A DNA stretch of 64,000 bases from Acidobacteriota bacterium (GTDB lineage Bacteria; Acidobacteriota; Vicinamibacteria; Vicinamibacterales; Vicinamibacteraceae), in the NCBI GenBank assembly GCA_020845575.1, contig JADLFL010000012.1, forward strand, positions 124,001 through 188,000. The letters are read 5' to 3'. This document shows positions 7,901 to 16,668 of this stretch, piece by piece. The notes beneath the pieces were generated by a model. That model had not been told where the DNA came from. It made no database searches and was given only the letters and a program-made list of their open reading frames with translations. The stretch's first letter is position 1. Each line of letters starts with the position of its first letter. The translations under genes and the position numbers were made by a program.

Positions 7901-10375
7901 CTATCGAATCGCGCGCGCGGGTGGCTCGAACGCCACTGGTCGTGACGACCTGACGAACGGCCTGACGTCGCCGTAGGTGTCGCTCAGGTCCATCGCGGCT
8001 TCGCCCTGCGGTCGCGACAGGAAGTATTCGACGAGCGGATGGTCATCCGTCGTGACGGGCCCATCACCCACGAGCGCGCGCACGTCGTCCGGCGCGGCGA
8101 CGAACTGTCCCAGCAACTTGTTCTCCGAATCGAGGTTGTAGCCTGCCAGCACCTTGCGCAGTTCCGGATCCTCGAGCTTGCGGCGGAACGCGTCGAGATC
8201 GACGACGAGCGGGCTCTTCGTGCCGATCATCAGGCTGCCGTCGCCCCACAGCGTCATGTCGGGGAACACCTGCCGGAACGTGCGCAGGATGAGCGCGTAC
8301 TCGCTGGCCGTGTCGCCGCCGTTCCACTGCAGCACGATCCCATCGTCTTTCAACGCGCGCTTGACGAGTTCGAAGTACTGCACGGAGTAGACGTTGGCCG
8401 CGCCCGCATGGCGCGGGAGAATCACGTCGGCCGTGATGATGTCGTACTGCTTGGGCGGACTCAGGAGCAGGAAGTTGCGCCCATCGTCCACGCGCAGGTG
8501 GACGTTCGGCCGCGCAAGGACGTCCTGATTGGCCATCCTGAAGTAGTGCGCGCCCTTCACCACGGTGCCCGAGAGCTCGACGACGTCGACCTGGACGCCG
8601 GGGAACGTGGCGATGGCACCAGGCGTAGTACCGGCACCCAATCCGACGACGAGCGCGCGGGTGGGATGCGGATGGAGCGCGGTCGGCAGGAACCCGATGC
8701 GACTGTGCCCGAACACCGTCGAGCGCGCATCGTTGGACTGGTGCATGCCATCGAGGTACATGATGCGCATGCGGTCCTGCACGCGTCGCCCCGTGCGCCG
8801 TTCGTGGATGGCCACGCTCGTCTGAACGCCTTCCTCACGCCAGATACGTCGCTCGCCGTGATGGAAGTGCGTGAGTGCGACGTCGAACGGATCCGTCTCC
8901 ACCATGGCGAGCAGGCCGAACGTCGCCAGCGCCACGCCTGTCATCGTCAGGGCCGCGCGTCGCATCGTGCGCCAGAGCGGCACCACCAGCAACAGGGCGC
9001 CGGCGAGCGTGACGCTGGCGAGCGCGAGCAGCGTGCCCGCGCTGCCGAGCCGCGGGATCAACAGGAAGCCCGCACCCGCCGCGCCGACGATGGCCCCGCA
9101 CACGTTGACCGAGTAGAAGATGCCGGCGAGCTTCGCGGCGCGTCCATCGTCGGCGGCGGTACCCGCCCACACGCGCAGGCCGACCGGGAAGGCCATGCCG
9201 AGCAGTAGCGCCGTCGGCAGGATGGCGAGCAGGCTTGCAACGACGAGCGGTGAGAGATACGCGGCGGTCGGCGCGTCGGTGAGCGTGCGACGCAGCCAGT
9301 TCATCGAATAGACGGTGAGCGTGAGGCCCTGGAACGACGAGAGCGCCATCACGGCGATGCCGAGTTCGAGCGCGGCCAGCCACGCAAGCAGGTGGCGCCC
9401 GCGTCTCAGGATCGGCGACGCGAGGTAGCTCCCGATCGCGATGCCCGCCAGCACCGTGCCGAGCATCAGCGTGAAGGAGTACGTCGTGGGACGCAGGAAG
9501 ATCACCAGCACCCTGAACCACAGCACTTCGAGCGCGAGGGACACGGCTCCGGAGAGTGCGAAGACGACGAGTACGGACCGTCGCGTCCACGCCGACGACT
9601 CCACGTCGGCCGGTGGCGTTGCCGTCGCTGTCTGCGCGTCTGCCGGCGATGGCGCTTGGACGGCCGTGCCGACGTCGCCGGACGAGCGAAGCGCCGCGTG
9701 CGCCACGGCGGCATCGGCGCGCCTGCTGGCCACGAGCGCCGTGAGGCCGATGACGACGTTGATCGCCGCGGCGAGCGTGAACGACGCGCTGAGTCCGATC
9801 ACGGGGATCAGGACGAAGCCCGCAAGCAGCGCGCCGACGATGGCGCCGGTGGTGTTGATCCCGTACAGGACTCCGATGCGCTGTCCGACGTCGCGGTTGC
9901 CGCCGAGCGCCGACTTGAGAACCAGCGGCAGCGTCGCCCCCATCAGGACGGTCGGGATCAGCAGCACCGCGAACGACAGCAGGAACCTGACGAGCGTGAG
10001 CGATCCGAGATGCCCGGCCAGCGACGGGTACCAGCCCATGTACAGACGCGTCACCGTGTCGAGCGCCCACGGCGTCAGCAGGGCCGTCACACCCACCAGC
10101 AATTCGGCGATCCCGAACAGCCGCAGTGGCCTCGTGGTCCGCTCGGCGACCAGGCCGGCGAGGAGGCTCCCGATGGCGAGCCCGCTCATGAAGCTCGCGA
10201 GCACGGTGCTTGCCGCGTACACGGTCACGCCGAAGACCAGTGCGAGCATGCGCAGCCACAGCGTCTGGTAGATGAGCGCGCAGAATCCTGACAGGAAGAA
10301 CAGCGATAGCAGCACTGGCAGGAGCCACGAGGGTGAGGCGACGTGGGCCTGCGCGCCACGAGTGGGCACGGACAT
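7901..10375 (-). CDS. Fused membrane / spermidine-synthase-like protein
   Basis: The 824-residue protein has two parts. Residues ~15-500 contain about a dozen hydrophobic helices in two MFS-like sets (for example ISPVLLSLFFLSGFCALIYQ-type first helix, with a ~60-residue hydrophilic linker around 220-260). Residues ~520-790 form a Rossmann methyltransferase fold of the polyamine-synthase family, with VVGLGAGTTPGAIA as the SAM/dcSAM loop, DVVELSG as the acidic second strand, and VYSVQYFELVKRAL. Such fusions are common in Acidobacteriota and delta-proteobacteria; their substrate is unknown. A TAGGAT box lies 6 nt before the ATG. Confidence 0.85.
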   Translation of the reverse strand: MSVPTRGAQAHVASPSWLLPVLLSLFFLSGFCALIYQTLWLRMLALVFGVTVYAASTVLASFMSGLAIGSLLAGLVAERTTRPLRLFGIAELLVGVTALLTPWALDTVTRLYMGWYPSLAGHLGSLTLVRFLLSFAVLLIPTVLMGATLPLVLKSALGGNRDVGQRIGVLYGINTTGAIVGALLAGFVLIPVIGLSASFTLAAAINVVIGLTALVASRRADAAVAHAALRSSGDVGTAVQAPSPADAQTATATPPADVESSAWTRRSVLVVFALSGAVSLALEVLWFRVLVIFLRPTTYSFTLMLGTVLAGIAIGSYLASPILRRGRHLLAWLAALELGIAVMALSSFQGLTLTVYSMNWLRRTLTDAPTAAYLSPLVVASLLAILPTALLLGMAFPVGLRVWAGTAADDGRAAKLAGIFYSVNVCGAIVGAAGAGFLLIPRLGSAGTLLALASVTLAGALLLVVPLWRTMRRAALTMTGVALATFGLLAMVETDPFDVALTHFHHGERRIWREEGVQTSVAIHERRTGRRVQDRMRIMYLDGMHQSNDARSTVFGHSRIGFLPTALHPHPTRALVVGLGAGTTPGAIATFPGVQVDVVELSGTVVKGAHYFRMANQDVLARPNVHLRVDDGRNFLLLSPPKQYDIITADVILPRHAGAANVYSVQYFELVKRALKDDGIVLQWNGGDTASEYALILRTFRQVFPDMTLWGDGSLMIGTKSPLVVDLDAFRRKLEDPELRKVLAGYNLDSENKLLGQFVAAPDDVRALVGDGPVTTDDHPLVEYFLSRPQGEAAMDLSDTYGDVRPFVRSSRPVAFEPPARAIR

Positions 10376-10381
10376 CGCGCG

Positions 10382-10387
10382 ATCCTA
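10382..10387 (-). promoter_or_regulatory. -10-like box TAGGAT before the MFS/spermidine-synthase fusion gene
   Basis: On the minus strand TAGGAT ends 6 nt before the ATG at 10375. That spacing would place the transcription start at or next to the start codon (leaderless). No convincing -35 was seen. Confidence 0.3.
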
Positions 10388-10409
10388 GCAGAGCCGTTGC
10401 GACACGAAA

Positions 10410-10427
10410 CGCGACCGGCGGGTCGCG
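10410..10427 (-). terminator. Hairpin immediately after the PhzF-like gene
   Basis: CGCGACC and GGTCGCG form a perfect 7-bp stem around a 4-nt loop, starting right after the minus-strand stop codon at 10428. On the minus strand it is followed by GTTTCG, so the T tract is only three long. This is a plausible weak intrinsic terminator or 3'-end hairpin. Confidence 0.4.
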
Positions 10428-11225
10428 TCAGACGGTGATCGTGCCTTCGAGGTAGAACACCGCGCGGCCGGTGAGACGCACGCGATCGCCGTCGATCGTG
10501 CACCGGATGACGCCACCGCGCCGCGACACCTGGCGGGCCTCCAGCGTGGTCTTCGCCAACCTGTCTGCCCAGTACGGGACGAGCGTGCAGTGCGCGGACC
10601 CCGTCACGGGATCCTCCGCGACGCCGGCGCTCGGCGCGAAGAAGCGCGACACGAAGTCGGCGCCCGGCGAGAGCGCGGGATCGGCAGGAGCGGTGGCGAT
10701 GAACCCGAAGACGCCGAGAGCCTTCACCCTGGCCATGTCTGGTGCGAGGGCGCGTACGTCGGCTTCCGTGTCGTACACGGCCATGCAGTCGCGCGCCAGC
10801 CACAACTCGCGCGGTTCGGCGCCGAGCGCAACGGACACCTGCCTGTCGAGCGGCAGTGGGCGGGGTTGCCGGACCGGGAGGTCCAGCGTGTACGTCTCGC
10901 CGTCGCGCGCCACGTGCAGCACACCGCTGCGCGTGTCGAAGGCCACGGCCGTCGACGCCTCGCCGCGTTTCTCGAACAGCACGGCCGCCGCGGCGAGCGT
11001 GGCGTGTCCGCAGAGGTCCACTTCGACTTCGGGCGTGAACCAGCGCAGGTGGTACTGCGCAGGTCCTGTCTGTACGAAGAACGCCGTCTCGGCGAGGTTG
11101 TTCTCCGTGGCGATGGCCTGCATCGTGGCGTCTGGCAGCCACGTCTCGAGCGGACACACGGCGGCCGGATTGCCGCGGAACACCTCCGACGCGAACGCGT
11201 CGACCTGGTAGATCGGCAGGCGCAT
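10428..11225 (-). CDS. PhzF-family epimerase/isomerase
   Basis: The 265-residue protein has the two-lobed diaminopimelate-epimerase-like fold of the PhzF family. Family marks are VDAFASEVFRGNPAAVC at the N terminus, ENNLAETAFF containing the catalytic glutamate, CGHATLAAA, and DPVTGSAHC in the C-terminal lobe. The substrate cannot be told from sequence; family members isomerise trans-2,3-dihydro-3-hydroxyanthranilate or related small acids. The ATG start overlaps the stop of the aminotransferase gene by one base (TGATG), so the two are translationally coupled. A 7-bp hairpin follows the stop. Confidence 0.9.
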   Translation of the reverse strand: MRLPIYQVDAFASEVFRGNPAAVCPLETWLPDATMQAIATENNLAETAFFVQTGPAQYHLRWFTPEVEVDLCGHATLAAAAVLFEKRGEASTAVAFDTRSGVLHVARDGETYTLDLPVRQPRPLPLDRQVSVALGAEPRELWLARDCMAVYDTEADVRALAPDMARVKALGVFGFIATAPADPALSPGADFVSRFFAPSAGVAEDPVTGSAHCTLVPYWADRLAKTTLEARQVSRRGGVIRCTIDGDRVRLTGRAVFYLEGTITV

Positions 11226-12307
11226 CAGACGATCACGCGCCAGCCGCGCGTATCCGGGTCGAGGCCGTACTGGATGCGCGTGATCGTGTCGTACAGCTTC
11301 TGCGCGACGGGGCCCGGCTGTCCGCCGTTGATCACCATGTCGCCCTCCTCACTGGCGAGCGTGCCCACCGCGGACACGACGGCCGCCGTGCCCACGCCGA
11401 ACACCTCCTGGAGACGACCCGCGGCGTGCGCGTCGCGCACTTCGGTCAGCGAGACGAGCCGCTCTTGGACGGGCATACCCCAGTCGCGCGCGATCTCCAG
11501 CACGGATTCGCGCGTGATGCCTGGCAGGATGCTGCCGCTCAGCGATGGCGTGACGAGCGTGCCGTCGATCACGAGGCACAGGTTCATCGTGCCGACTTCC
11601 TCGAGATACTCGTGATGGATGGCGTCGAGCCAGAGCACCTGATCGCAGCCGCGCGCCTGCGCCTGTTCGGCCACCTGCAGACTGGCGACGTAGTTGGCGG
11701 CGCCCTTGGCAGCGCCGATCCCGCCTCGTACCGCGCGCACGCGCTCACGTTCGATCCAGATGCGCACGGGCTTCAGTCCGCCGGCGTAGTACGCGCCCAC
11801 GGGACCCGTGATCACGAAGAACGTGTACGTCTTCGATGCGCGAACGCCGAGAAAGGCTTCCGTGGCGATGATGGTCGGCCTGACGTACAGCGCGGTCCCC
11901 GGTGCAGACGGCACCCAGTCGGCATCGATCGACACGAGTTGGCGGATGCCCTGCACGAAGAGGTGTTCGTCGATGGCCGGAATCGAGAGGCGAGCGGCAG
12001 CCGACGCCATGCGGTGGGCGTTGCGACCGGGACGGAAGAGCGCGATGGCGCCGTCGTGGAGGCGATAGGCCTTGAGTCCTTCGAACATCGCCTGGCCGTA
12101 GTGCAGCACCGATGCGGCGGGATCCAGTTCCAGCGGGCCGTACGGGACGATGCGCGCGTCGTGCCAGCCGGTGCCGTGCGTGTAGTCGACGAGCAGCATG
12201 TGGTCGGCGAAGTACTTGCCGAACCCGAGGGCATCCTCCGCCGGACGCGGGCGGGGAGTCGTGGTTCGGGTGACCGGGATCGCTGACGCTGACGCGCTGA
12301 CAGACAT
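11225..12307 (-). CDS. ilvE: Branched-chain amino acid aminotransferase
   Basis: This fold-type IV PLP enzyme interconverts leucine, isoleucine and valine with their 2-oxo acids. The 360-residue length and motifs ([24 protein letters not shown], the PLP-lysine region [12 protein letters not shown], and [13 protein letters not shown]) match the longer eukaryote-like IlvE group. The ATG at 12307 is chosen over upstream starts because AGGAGG lies 6 nt before it, and the upstream residues are low-complexity and repeat-derived. A TACAAT -10 box lies at 12369-12374 on the same strand. The gene is coupled to the PhzF-like gene downstream. Confidence 0.94.
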   Translation of the reverse strand: MSVSASASAIPVTRTTTPRPRPAEDALGFGKYFADHMLLVDYTHGTGWHDARIVPYGPLELDPAASVLHYGQAMFEGLKAYRLHDGAIALFRPGRNAHRMASAAARLSIPAIDEHLFVQGIRQLVSIDADWVPSAPGTALYVRPTIIATEAFLGVRASKTYTFFVITGPVGAYYAGGLKPVRIWIERERVRAVRGGIGAAKGAANYVASLQVAEQAQARGCDQVLWLDAIHHEYLEEVGTMNLCLVIDGTLVTPSLSGSILPGITRESVLEIARDWGMPVQERLVSLTEVRDAHAAGRLQEVFGVGTAAVVSAVGTLASEEGDMVINGGQPGPVAQKLYDTITRIQYGLDPDTRGWRVIV

Positions 12308-12368
12308 GTGGCCTCCTCGACGCCGGGGCCCGTGTATGGGGTGTTGGGCCGGCGACGCCGGTTCGGCC

Positions 12369-12374
12369 ATTGTA
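12369..12374 (-). promoter_or_regulatory. -10 box TACAAT of ilvE
   Basis: TACAAT on the minus strand would start transcription near 12362 and give a ~55-nt leader with an AGGAGG site before ilvE. The place where a -35 would fall is occupied by the heptanucleotide array at 12375-12412. Confidence 0.4.
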
Positions 12375-12412
12375 CCGGGGAACGGGCACCGGGCAGCGGG
12401 CACCGGTCACCG
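12375..12412. repeat. Heptanucleotide array (GGGCACC-type), promoter-proximal
   Basis: Degenerate tandem units GGGCACC / GGGCAGC / GGGCACC / GGTCACC follow the ilvE -10 box on its upstream side. The unit is related to the GGCAACC arrays at 25491, 36118 and 42727 (the last inverted). Confidence 0.55.
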
Positions 12413-12518
12413 GAATTCGGCTACCGACGACGCGGAGCCCCGTTGGTCAGCTTGCCGTCGGCGTCGGGTCGGCGTAACGTTGGTGGCTGCCGCTGCGGCC
12501 ACGTGCCGGGCGGCGACT

Positions 12519-14489
12519 GTGTCTTCTTCTCGCGCGACCTCGTCCCCCCTGCGGTCGTGGCTCCTGGCGGATCTCGACGCCGAACGGAGCCACGGTCATG
12601 TGCCCGTCCACACGGCTCCGTGGTGGAAGGTCATGTGCCTCACCGGCGTCGACTACTTCTCGACGCTCGGCTACCAGCCCGGCATCGCCGTCCTCGCGGC
12701 AGGCATCCTGTCGCCGATCGCCACGCTCGTCCTCATCGCGCTGACGCTCTTCGGTGCCCTGCCCGTGTACCGGCGGATCGCCGCACTCAGTCCGCACGGA
12801 CAGGGCAGCATTTCGCTGCTGGAGGAGCTGCTCCCGCGGTGGCGCGGCAAGGCGCTCGTCCTCGTCCTGCTCGGATTTGCCGCCACGGACTTCGTGATCA
12901 CGATCACGCTGTCTGCCGCCGACGCGACCGAGCACATCATCCACAACCCGTTCGCGCCGCGGGCGATCGACCACCCCGTCGGCGTCACGCTCGTCCTGCT
13001 CGTTGCGCTCGCCGCCGTCTTCCTCAAGGGGTTTCGCGAAGCCCTCGGCCTCGCCGTCGTCATCGTCGCGGGCTATCTGGCGTGCAACGTCATCGTGCTG
13101 GCCGTCGAGCTCTGGACGGTGCTGCACCATCCCGAGTACTTCGCCAACTGGCGCAGCGCGATGTTCGCCACGCACGGCGAGCCACTCACGATGGTGGCCG
13201 TCGCGCTGTTGGTGTTCCCCAAACTCGCGCTCGGGCTATCGGGCTTCGAGACGGGCGTGGCCGTGATGCCGCTGGTGTCGGGCGGTCCCGGCGAGACCGA
13301 TGCCGTCCCGGCCGGCCGCATTCGCAACACCGGCCGCCTGCTCACGACGGCCGCCGTCATCATGAGCGTGCTGCTGCTGGCCAGCAGCGTCGCCGTCACG
13401 CTCAACATCCCGGCGGAGGCCTTCGCGGAAGGCGGCGCCGCGCGAGGGCGTGCGATCGCCTATCTCGCGCATCGCGACCTGGGCGTGGCGTTCGGGACGA
13501 CGTATGACCTGCTGACGATCGCCATCCTGTGGTTCGCTGGAGCGTCGGCGATGGCGGGCCTGCTCACGCTCATCCCGAAGTACCTGCCGCGCTACGGCAT
13601 GGCGCCAGACTGGGTCCGCGCGTCGCGACCGCTCGTGCTCATCATCCTGCTGGTGACCTGCGTGGTGACGCTGGCGTTCGACGCGAGCGTCGAGGCGCAG
13701 GGCGGTGCATACGCCACGGGCGTGCTGGTGCTGATGACGTCGGCGGCGCTCGCGACCACCATCGACGCGGCCCGCCGCCGGGGTCACGCATGGGCGTTCG
13801 CGATCATCACGTTGGTCTTCGCCTACACGACGATCGACAACGTCATCGAGCGTCCCGACGGCATCAGGATCGCGAGCCTCTTCATCGCGGCGATCGTCGT
13901 GCTGTCGCTGACGTCGCGGGTGCTGAGGAGCACGGAACTGCGGATCGCGCGCGTGCGGTTCGACGAGACGGCCACCGAGTGGCTGACGTCGACAACGGCT
14001 CCGACGATGCGCGTGATCGCGCATCGTCCTGACATGGTCGACGAGGCAGGCGCGCCGGCGAGCCCGGAGGTCGCTGCCGGTGCTGCGACCGGCCTGGTCA
14101 GGCAGTACGACGCGAAGTGGCGCGAGGCGCGGGCCACGCACAATCTCGAGAGTCTGAACAACGTCCTGTTCCTCGAGGTGCAGCCCGGCGACGCGTCGCG
14201 CTTCGTTGACGATGTGCTCGACGTGCATGGCGTGCAGGTGGGGCCGTATCGCGTGCTGCGGTGCCGGAGCGCCGCCGTGCCCAACGCGATTGCCGCGCTG
14301 CTGCTGCACATCCGCGACGCGACGGGCCGCGTGCCGCACGCCTACTTCGGTTGGACGGAGGGCAACCCCGTCGCCTATCTGCTGAAGTTCGTGGCGCTCG
14401 GAGAAGGCGACACGGCGCCGGTCACGCGTGAGGTATTGCGGCAGGCCGAGGCCGACCCGCAGTGGCGTCCCAGGATCCACCTGGGTTGA
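12519..14489 (+). CDS. APC-superfamily amino-acid permease with C-terminal cytoplasmic domain
   Basis: The protein has about twelve hydrophobic helices between residues ~45 and 475, starting with [18 protein letters not shown], a motif typical of the large APC permeases found in Acidobacteria and actinobacteria. A ~180-residue soluble C-terminal domain follows (ending in WRPRIHLG). The cargo is not evident; amino acids are the family default. The start is uncertain: the frame is open upstream, but a GTG at 12519 leaves a short cytoplasmic N terminus and lies after the divergent ilvE promoter, so it is preferred. The last 68 bp overlap rluD tail-to-tail. Confidence 0.8.
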   Translation: MSSSRATSSPLRSWLLADLDAERSHGHVPVHTAPWWKVMCLTGVDYFSTLGYQPGIAVLAAGILSPIATLVLIALTLFGALPVYRRIAALSPHGQGSISLLEELLPRWRGKALVLVLLGFAATDFVITITLSAADATEHIIHNPFAPRAIDHPVGVTLVLLVALAAVFLKGFREALGLAVVIVAGYLACNVIVLAVELWTVLHHPEYFANWRSAMFATHGEPLTMVAVALLVFPKLALGLSGFETGVAVMPLVSGGPGETDAVPAGRIRNTGRLLTTAAVIMSVLLLASSVAVTLNIPAEAFAEGGAARGRAIAYLAHRDLGVAFGTTYDLLTIAILWFAGASAMAGLLTLIPKYLPRYGMAPDWVRASRPLVLIILLVTCVVTLAFDASVEAQGGAYATGVLVLMTSAALATTIDAARRRGHAWAFAIITLVFAYTTIDNVIERPDGIRIASLFIAAIVVLSLTSRVLRSTELRIARVRFDETATEWLTSTTAPTMRVIAHRPDMVDEAGAPASPEVAAGAATGLVRQYDAKWREARATHNLESLNNVLFLEVQPGDASRFVDDVLDVHGVQVGPYRVLRCRSAAVPNAIAALLLHIRDATGRVPHAYFGWTEGNPVAYLLKFVALGEGDTAPVTREVLRQAEADPQWRPRIHLG

Positions 14490-15480
14490 CGCCGAGACCC
14501 TGCAGGCGCGCGGGGACGGGAGCTGTGACGTCGAGGACGTCGCCCGTCATCGGATGCGGCATGACGAGCCGCCACGCGTGCAGCGCCTGGCCCTCGAGCG
14601 CGTCGACCTGTGCGGACGTCATGGCCGACAACCTGGCTTCGGCCTTCGCGCTGCGATAGATCGGGTCGCCGGCGATCGGCCATCCGGCTTCGAGCAGGTG
14701 CGCGCGGATCTGGTGGAGGCGTCCCGTCCCCAGCGTGCATTCGAGCAGGGCAAGACCGTCTGGCATCGGCCATGTCGATTGCAGGCGCTGTACCCACGTC
14801 ACGCTCGGCCAGCCGTCCTCCACGACGCCCACGCGCGGTGGCTTCTCGGAGATCTTGCCGAGCGGATACGTGATCGTGGCCTGCTCGGGCGGCTTGCCGA
14901 GCACCACGGCGAGATAGGTCTTGCTCGCGTGCTCGGTGCCGAGCAGGCGCGCCGCCCGTGCGTGGACCTGGCGCGACTTGGCGACGAGCAGGACACCCGA
15001 CGTATCACGATCGAGCCGGTGTACGAGCCCCGGACGCGCCGTCGTGTCGTACCAGGCGCGCGCCTTGTGGAGCAGGGCGTTGACGAGCGTGCCCGACTGA
15101 TGGCGTCCCGTCGGATGGCTCACCATGCCGGCGGGCTTGTCGACCACCATGAGCCACTCGTCCTCGTACAGCACGGGTACGTGCAGCGCCTCTGGTGCGT
15201 GGACCTTGCGCACGCGCGGTTTGGGGAGCGTGACGATGACCTCGTCGCCAAGGCGGAGAGACGATGAGGCGCGACGGCCTTCGATGCCGTTGACGGCGAT
15301 GAGACCGGCGTCGAGCCAGCGCTGGACGCGCGTGCGCGAGAGGCCGGGCTCGTCGGCGAGATGGCGCATCACCGCCTGGTCCAGCCTGAGCCGCTCGTCG
15401 CCCCTGTCGGCCACGAACTGCCGCGCGGTGATCGGCGCATCGCTGCGAGACGCGTCGCTGTGAGGCGCGGCGCGCTTCAC
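14422..15480 (-). CDS. rluD: RluD-family 23S rRNA pseudouridine synthase
   Basis: The 352-residue protein has an S4 RNA-binding domain (about residues 25-85, [19 protein letters not shown]) followed by the RluA/RluD catalytic domain. The HRLDRDTSG motif carries the catalytic aspartate (D157). It probably makes pseudouridines in the helix 69 loop of 23S rRNA, though the exact sites are not decided by sequence. The GTG start at 15480 overlaps the stop of a four-codon reading frame (15491-15477) preceded by AGGAGG, so initiation may be coupled. A TACAAT -10-like box lies at 15510-15515 on the minus strand. The 3' end overlaps the permease gene convergently. Confidence 0.9.
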   Translation of the reverse strand: MKRAAPHSDASRSDAPITARQFVADRGDERLRLDQAVMRHLADEPGLSRTRVQRWLDAGLIAVNGIEGRRASSSLRLGDEVIVTLPKPRVRKVHAPEALHVPVLYEDEWLMVVDKPAGMVSHPTGRHQSGTLVNALLHKARAWYDTTARPGLVHRLDRDTSGVLLVAKSRQVHARAARLLGTEHASKTYLAVVLGKPPEQATITYPLGKISEKPPRVGVVEDGWPSVTWVQRLQSTWPMPDGLALLECTLGTGRLHQIRAHLLEAGWPIAGDPIYRSAKAEARLSAMTSAQVDALEGQALHAWRLVMPHPMTGDVLDVTAPVPARLQGLGVNPGGSWDATAGRPRPAAIPHA

Positions 15481-15509
15481 GAGAGCCTCATGCCTCCTGC
15501 CATCCGGCC

Positions 15510-15515
15510 ATTGTA
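15510..15515 (-). promoter_or_regulatory. -10-like box TACAAT upstream of rluD
   Basis: TACAAT on the minus strand lies about 30 nt before the GTG start. An AGGAGG site between them precedes a four-codon ATG frame rather than the GTG itself. No good -35 was found. Confidence 0.3.
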
Positions 15516-15619
15516 GCCGCCGCCCCTCTCCTTCAGGGTCGTCGGCAAGCTCGAGCTGTCACACCCGAGGGTTCGGTCCATTTCAGACCGACGGCACGAG
15601 TGCCGGGTCCACCAACGCG

Positions 15620-15721
15620 GTGTCTAAGACCTGCATGCTTGCACTTGTCGCCATCGTCACTCTCGCGCTGACGCCATCGGCCGGCGGGCAACAGCCAACG
15701 CCGGACACCACGCCGCACGCG
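15620..15721 (+). pseudogene. Signal-peptide remnant
   Basis: A GTG-initiated frame encodes a convincing export signal (MLALVAIVTLALTPSAGGQQ after a short basic start). It then runs into sequence that is antisense to the DUF433 gene and no longer looks like a protein. This may be the 5' end of a deleted secreted-protein gene. No product is assigned. The rest of the 15481-15721 spacer shows nothing recognisable. Confidence 0.2.
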
Positions 15722-15946
15722 TCACGCCGCGACGATCGGGTGAGCCAGGCGACGGCTCGCGAACCGGAGGCAGGCAGACACGTCCTCGAGTTCGAGATCC
15801 GGCAGTTCCGAGATGACGGCCTCCGGTGTCAGACCCGCTGCCAGCAGGTCGAGGACGTCCGTGACCCGGATGCGAAGGCCACGAACGCAGGGACGGCCGC
15901 CGCACTGAGCAGGATCAACGGTGATGCGATCGGCAAGCGTGGTCAT
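15722..15946 (-). CDS. DUF433 antitoxin-like protein (orphan)
   Basis: The 74-residue protein matches the DUF433 family: ITVDPAQCGGRPCVRGLRIRV at the start, then a winged-helix-like LLAAGLTPEAVISELPDLELEDV segment (about residues 33-55). DUF433 proteins are usually the antitoxin upstream of a DUF5615 PIN-like toxin. Here no such toxin follows on the minus strand, so the antitoxin appears to stand alone. The ATG at 15946 is preferred; a GTG three codons upstream is also possible. Confidence 0.75.
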   Translation of the reverse strand: MTTLADRITVDPAQCGGRPCVRGLRIRVTDVLDLLAAGLTPEAVISELPDLELEDVSACLRFASRRLAHPIVAA

Positions 15947-16023
15947 GGCGTCCACTCAGACTACCACTGGACGGGTGGCACGAACGCAGTCGGGTGCCTC
16001 ACCCGCCGGTGGTTGCTGAAGGG

Positions 16024-16638
16024 TTACGAATCGAGCCGCTGGACAGCCGTTTCCAGCAGGGCGAACGTCGCCCACACGAGTCCCAGCGTCATCAGGACGT
16101 CGCTCGGCCAGTGCGCGCCCATGCGGATGCGCGCCCAGGCGCCGGCAATCACGAGCAGCCAGGCCACGAGCGAGACGGCGAGGCCGGCCTCGCGCTGGCG
16201 CGTGCGCCATGCGTAGATGGCCACGGGCAGCCACGCGCTGAACCACGCCGTGGCGAAGGTGGACGGGAACGAGAAGCCGCTCGACTGGCGCACGACCTCC
16301 ACAAGGTCGGCCGTGGGGCGCGGACGCTGCACGAGGTGCTTGAGCGGTTCGCCGGCGTACCACCAGACCAGCATCAGCAGGGCCGTCACCACGAACGCGC
16401 GCAGGCGACCGCGCCAGGTGGCGAGCGCCAGTCCGAGCCCGAGCACGCCGAAGACCACCGGTTGTCCGGCGAGAGACGTGATCCAGGCTGCGGGGGCGGC
16501 GGGAAGACCAAGACCCTGTATGGCACGGGTGACCTGCGGGTCGCCGGGCAGCCGTGACGTCAGCATGGCGAGGGGCAGGATGACGGCGATGAGCAGCAGA
16601 GGCAGCCACCAGGGCCGGCGAGACGTGGACTTTGGCAC
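16024..16638 (-). CDS. PAP2-family membrane phosphatase-like protein with altered motif 2
   Basis: The 204-residue protein has about five membrane segments and PAP2 (type 2 phosphatidic acid phosphatase) motifs. Motif 1 is KHLVQRPRP and motif 3 is RIRMGAHWPSD, with Arg, His and Asp in place. Motif 2 reads FPSTFATAW, where the usual PSGH histidine is absent. It would be expected to act on a lipid pyrophosphate or phosphatidate at the outer face of the membrane, but the missing histidine makes catalysis uncertain. The GTG start has a TAGAAT box 6 nt upstream, in a 28-bp spacer shared with the divergent DUF2891 gene. Confidence 0.8.
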   Translation of the reverse strand: MPKSTSRRPWWLPLLLIAVILPLAMLTSRLPGDPQVTRAIQGLGLPAAPAAWITSLAGQPVVFGVLGLGLALATWRGRLRAFVVTALLMLVWWYAGEPLKHLVQRPRPTADLVEVVRQSSGFSFPSTFATAWFSAWLPVAIYAWRTRQREAGLAVSLVAWLLVIAGAWARIRMGAHWPSDVLMTLGLVWATFALLETAVQRLDS

Positions 16639-16644
16639 GCGCAG

Positions 16645-16668
16645 ATTCTAAATGCAGTGACTTATCAT
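16645..16668. promoter_or_regulatory. Compact divergent promoter with two -10-like boxes
   Basis: TAGAAT (minus strand, 16645-16650) ends 6 nt before the PAP2-like GTG. TATCAT (plus strand, 16663-16668) ends 7 nt before the second ATG (16676) of the DUF2891 gene. Both genes could be transcribed without a leader from a 28-37 bp spacer. Confidence 0.4.

Noticed and set aside
7898..7903. TAGAAT on the minus strand as a separate promoter of the NamZ-like gene
   Set aside because: Its TAG is the stop codon of the upstream gene, 9 bp away on the same strand, so co-transcription explains the arrangement better.
8835..10328. A 497-codon minus-strand open frame in a second frame inside the MFS/spermidine-synthase fusion gene
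   Set aside because: Low-complexity Arg/Ala-rich sequence with no hydrophobic helices; the other frame has the membrane segments and methyltransferase motifs.
15533..15718. Small minus-strand frame after DUF433 as its toxin partner
   Set aside because: It has no PIN-like or DUF5615 features and contains repeated basic residues typical of shadow frames.
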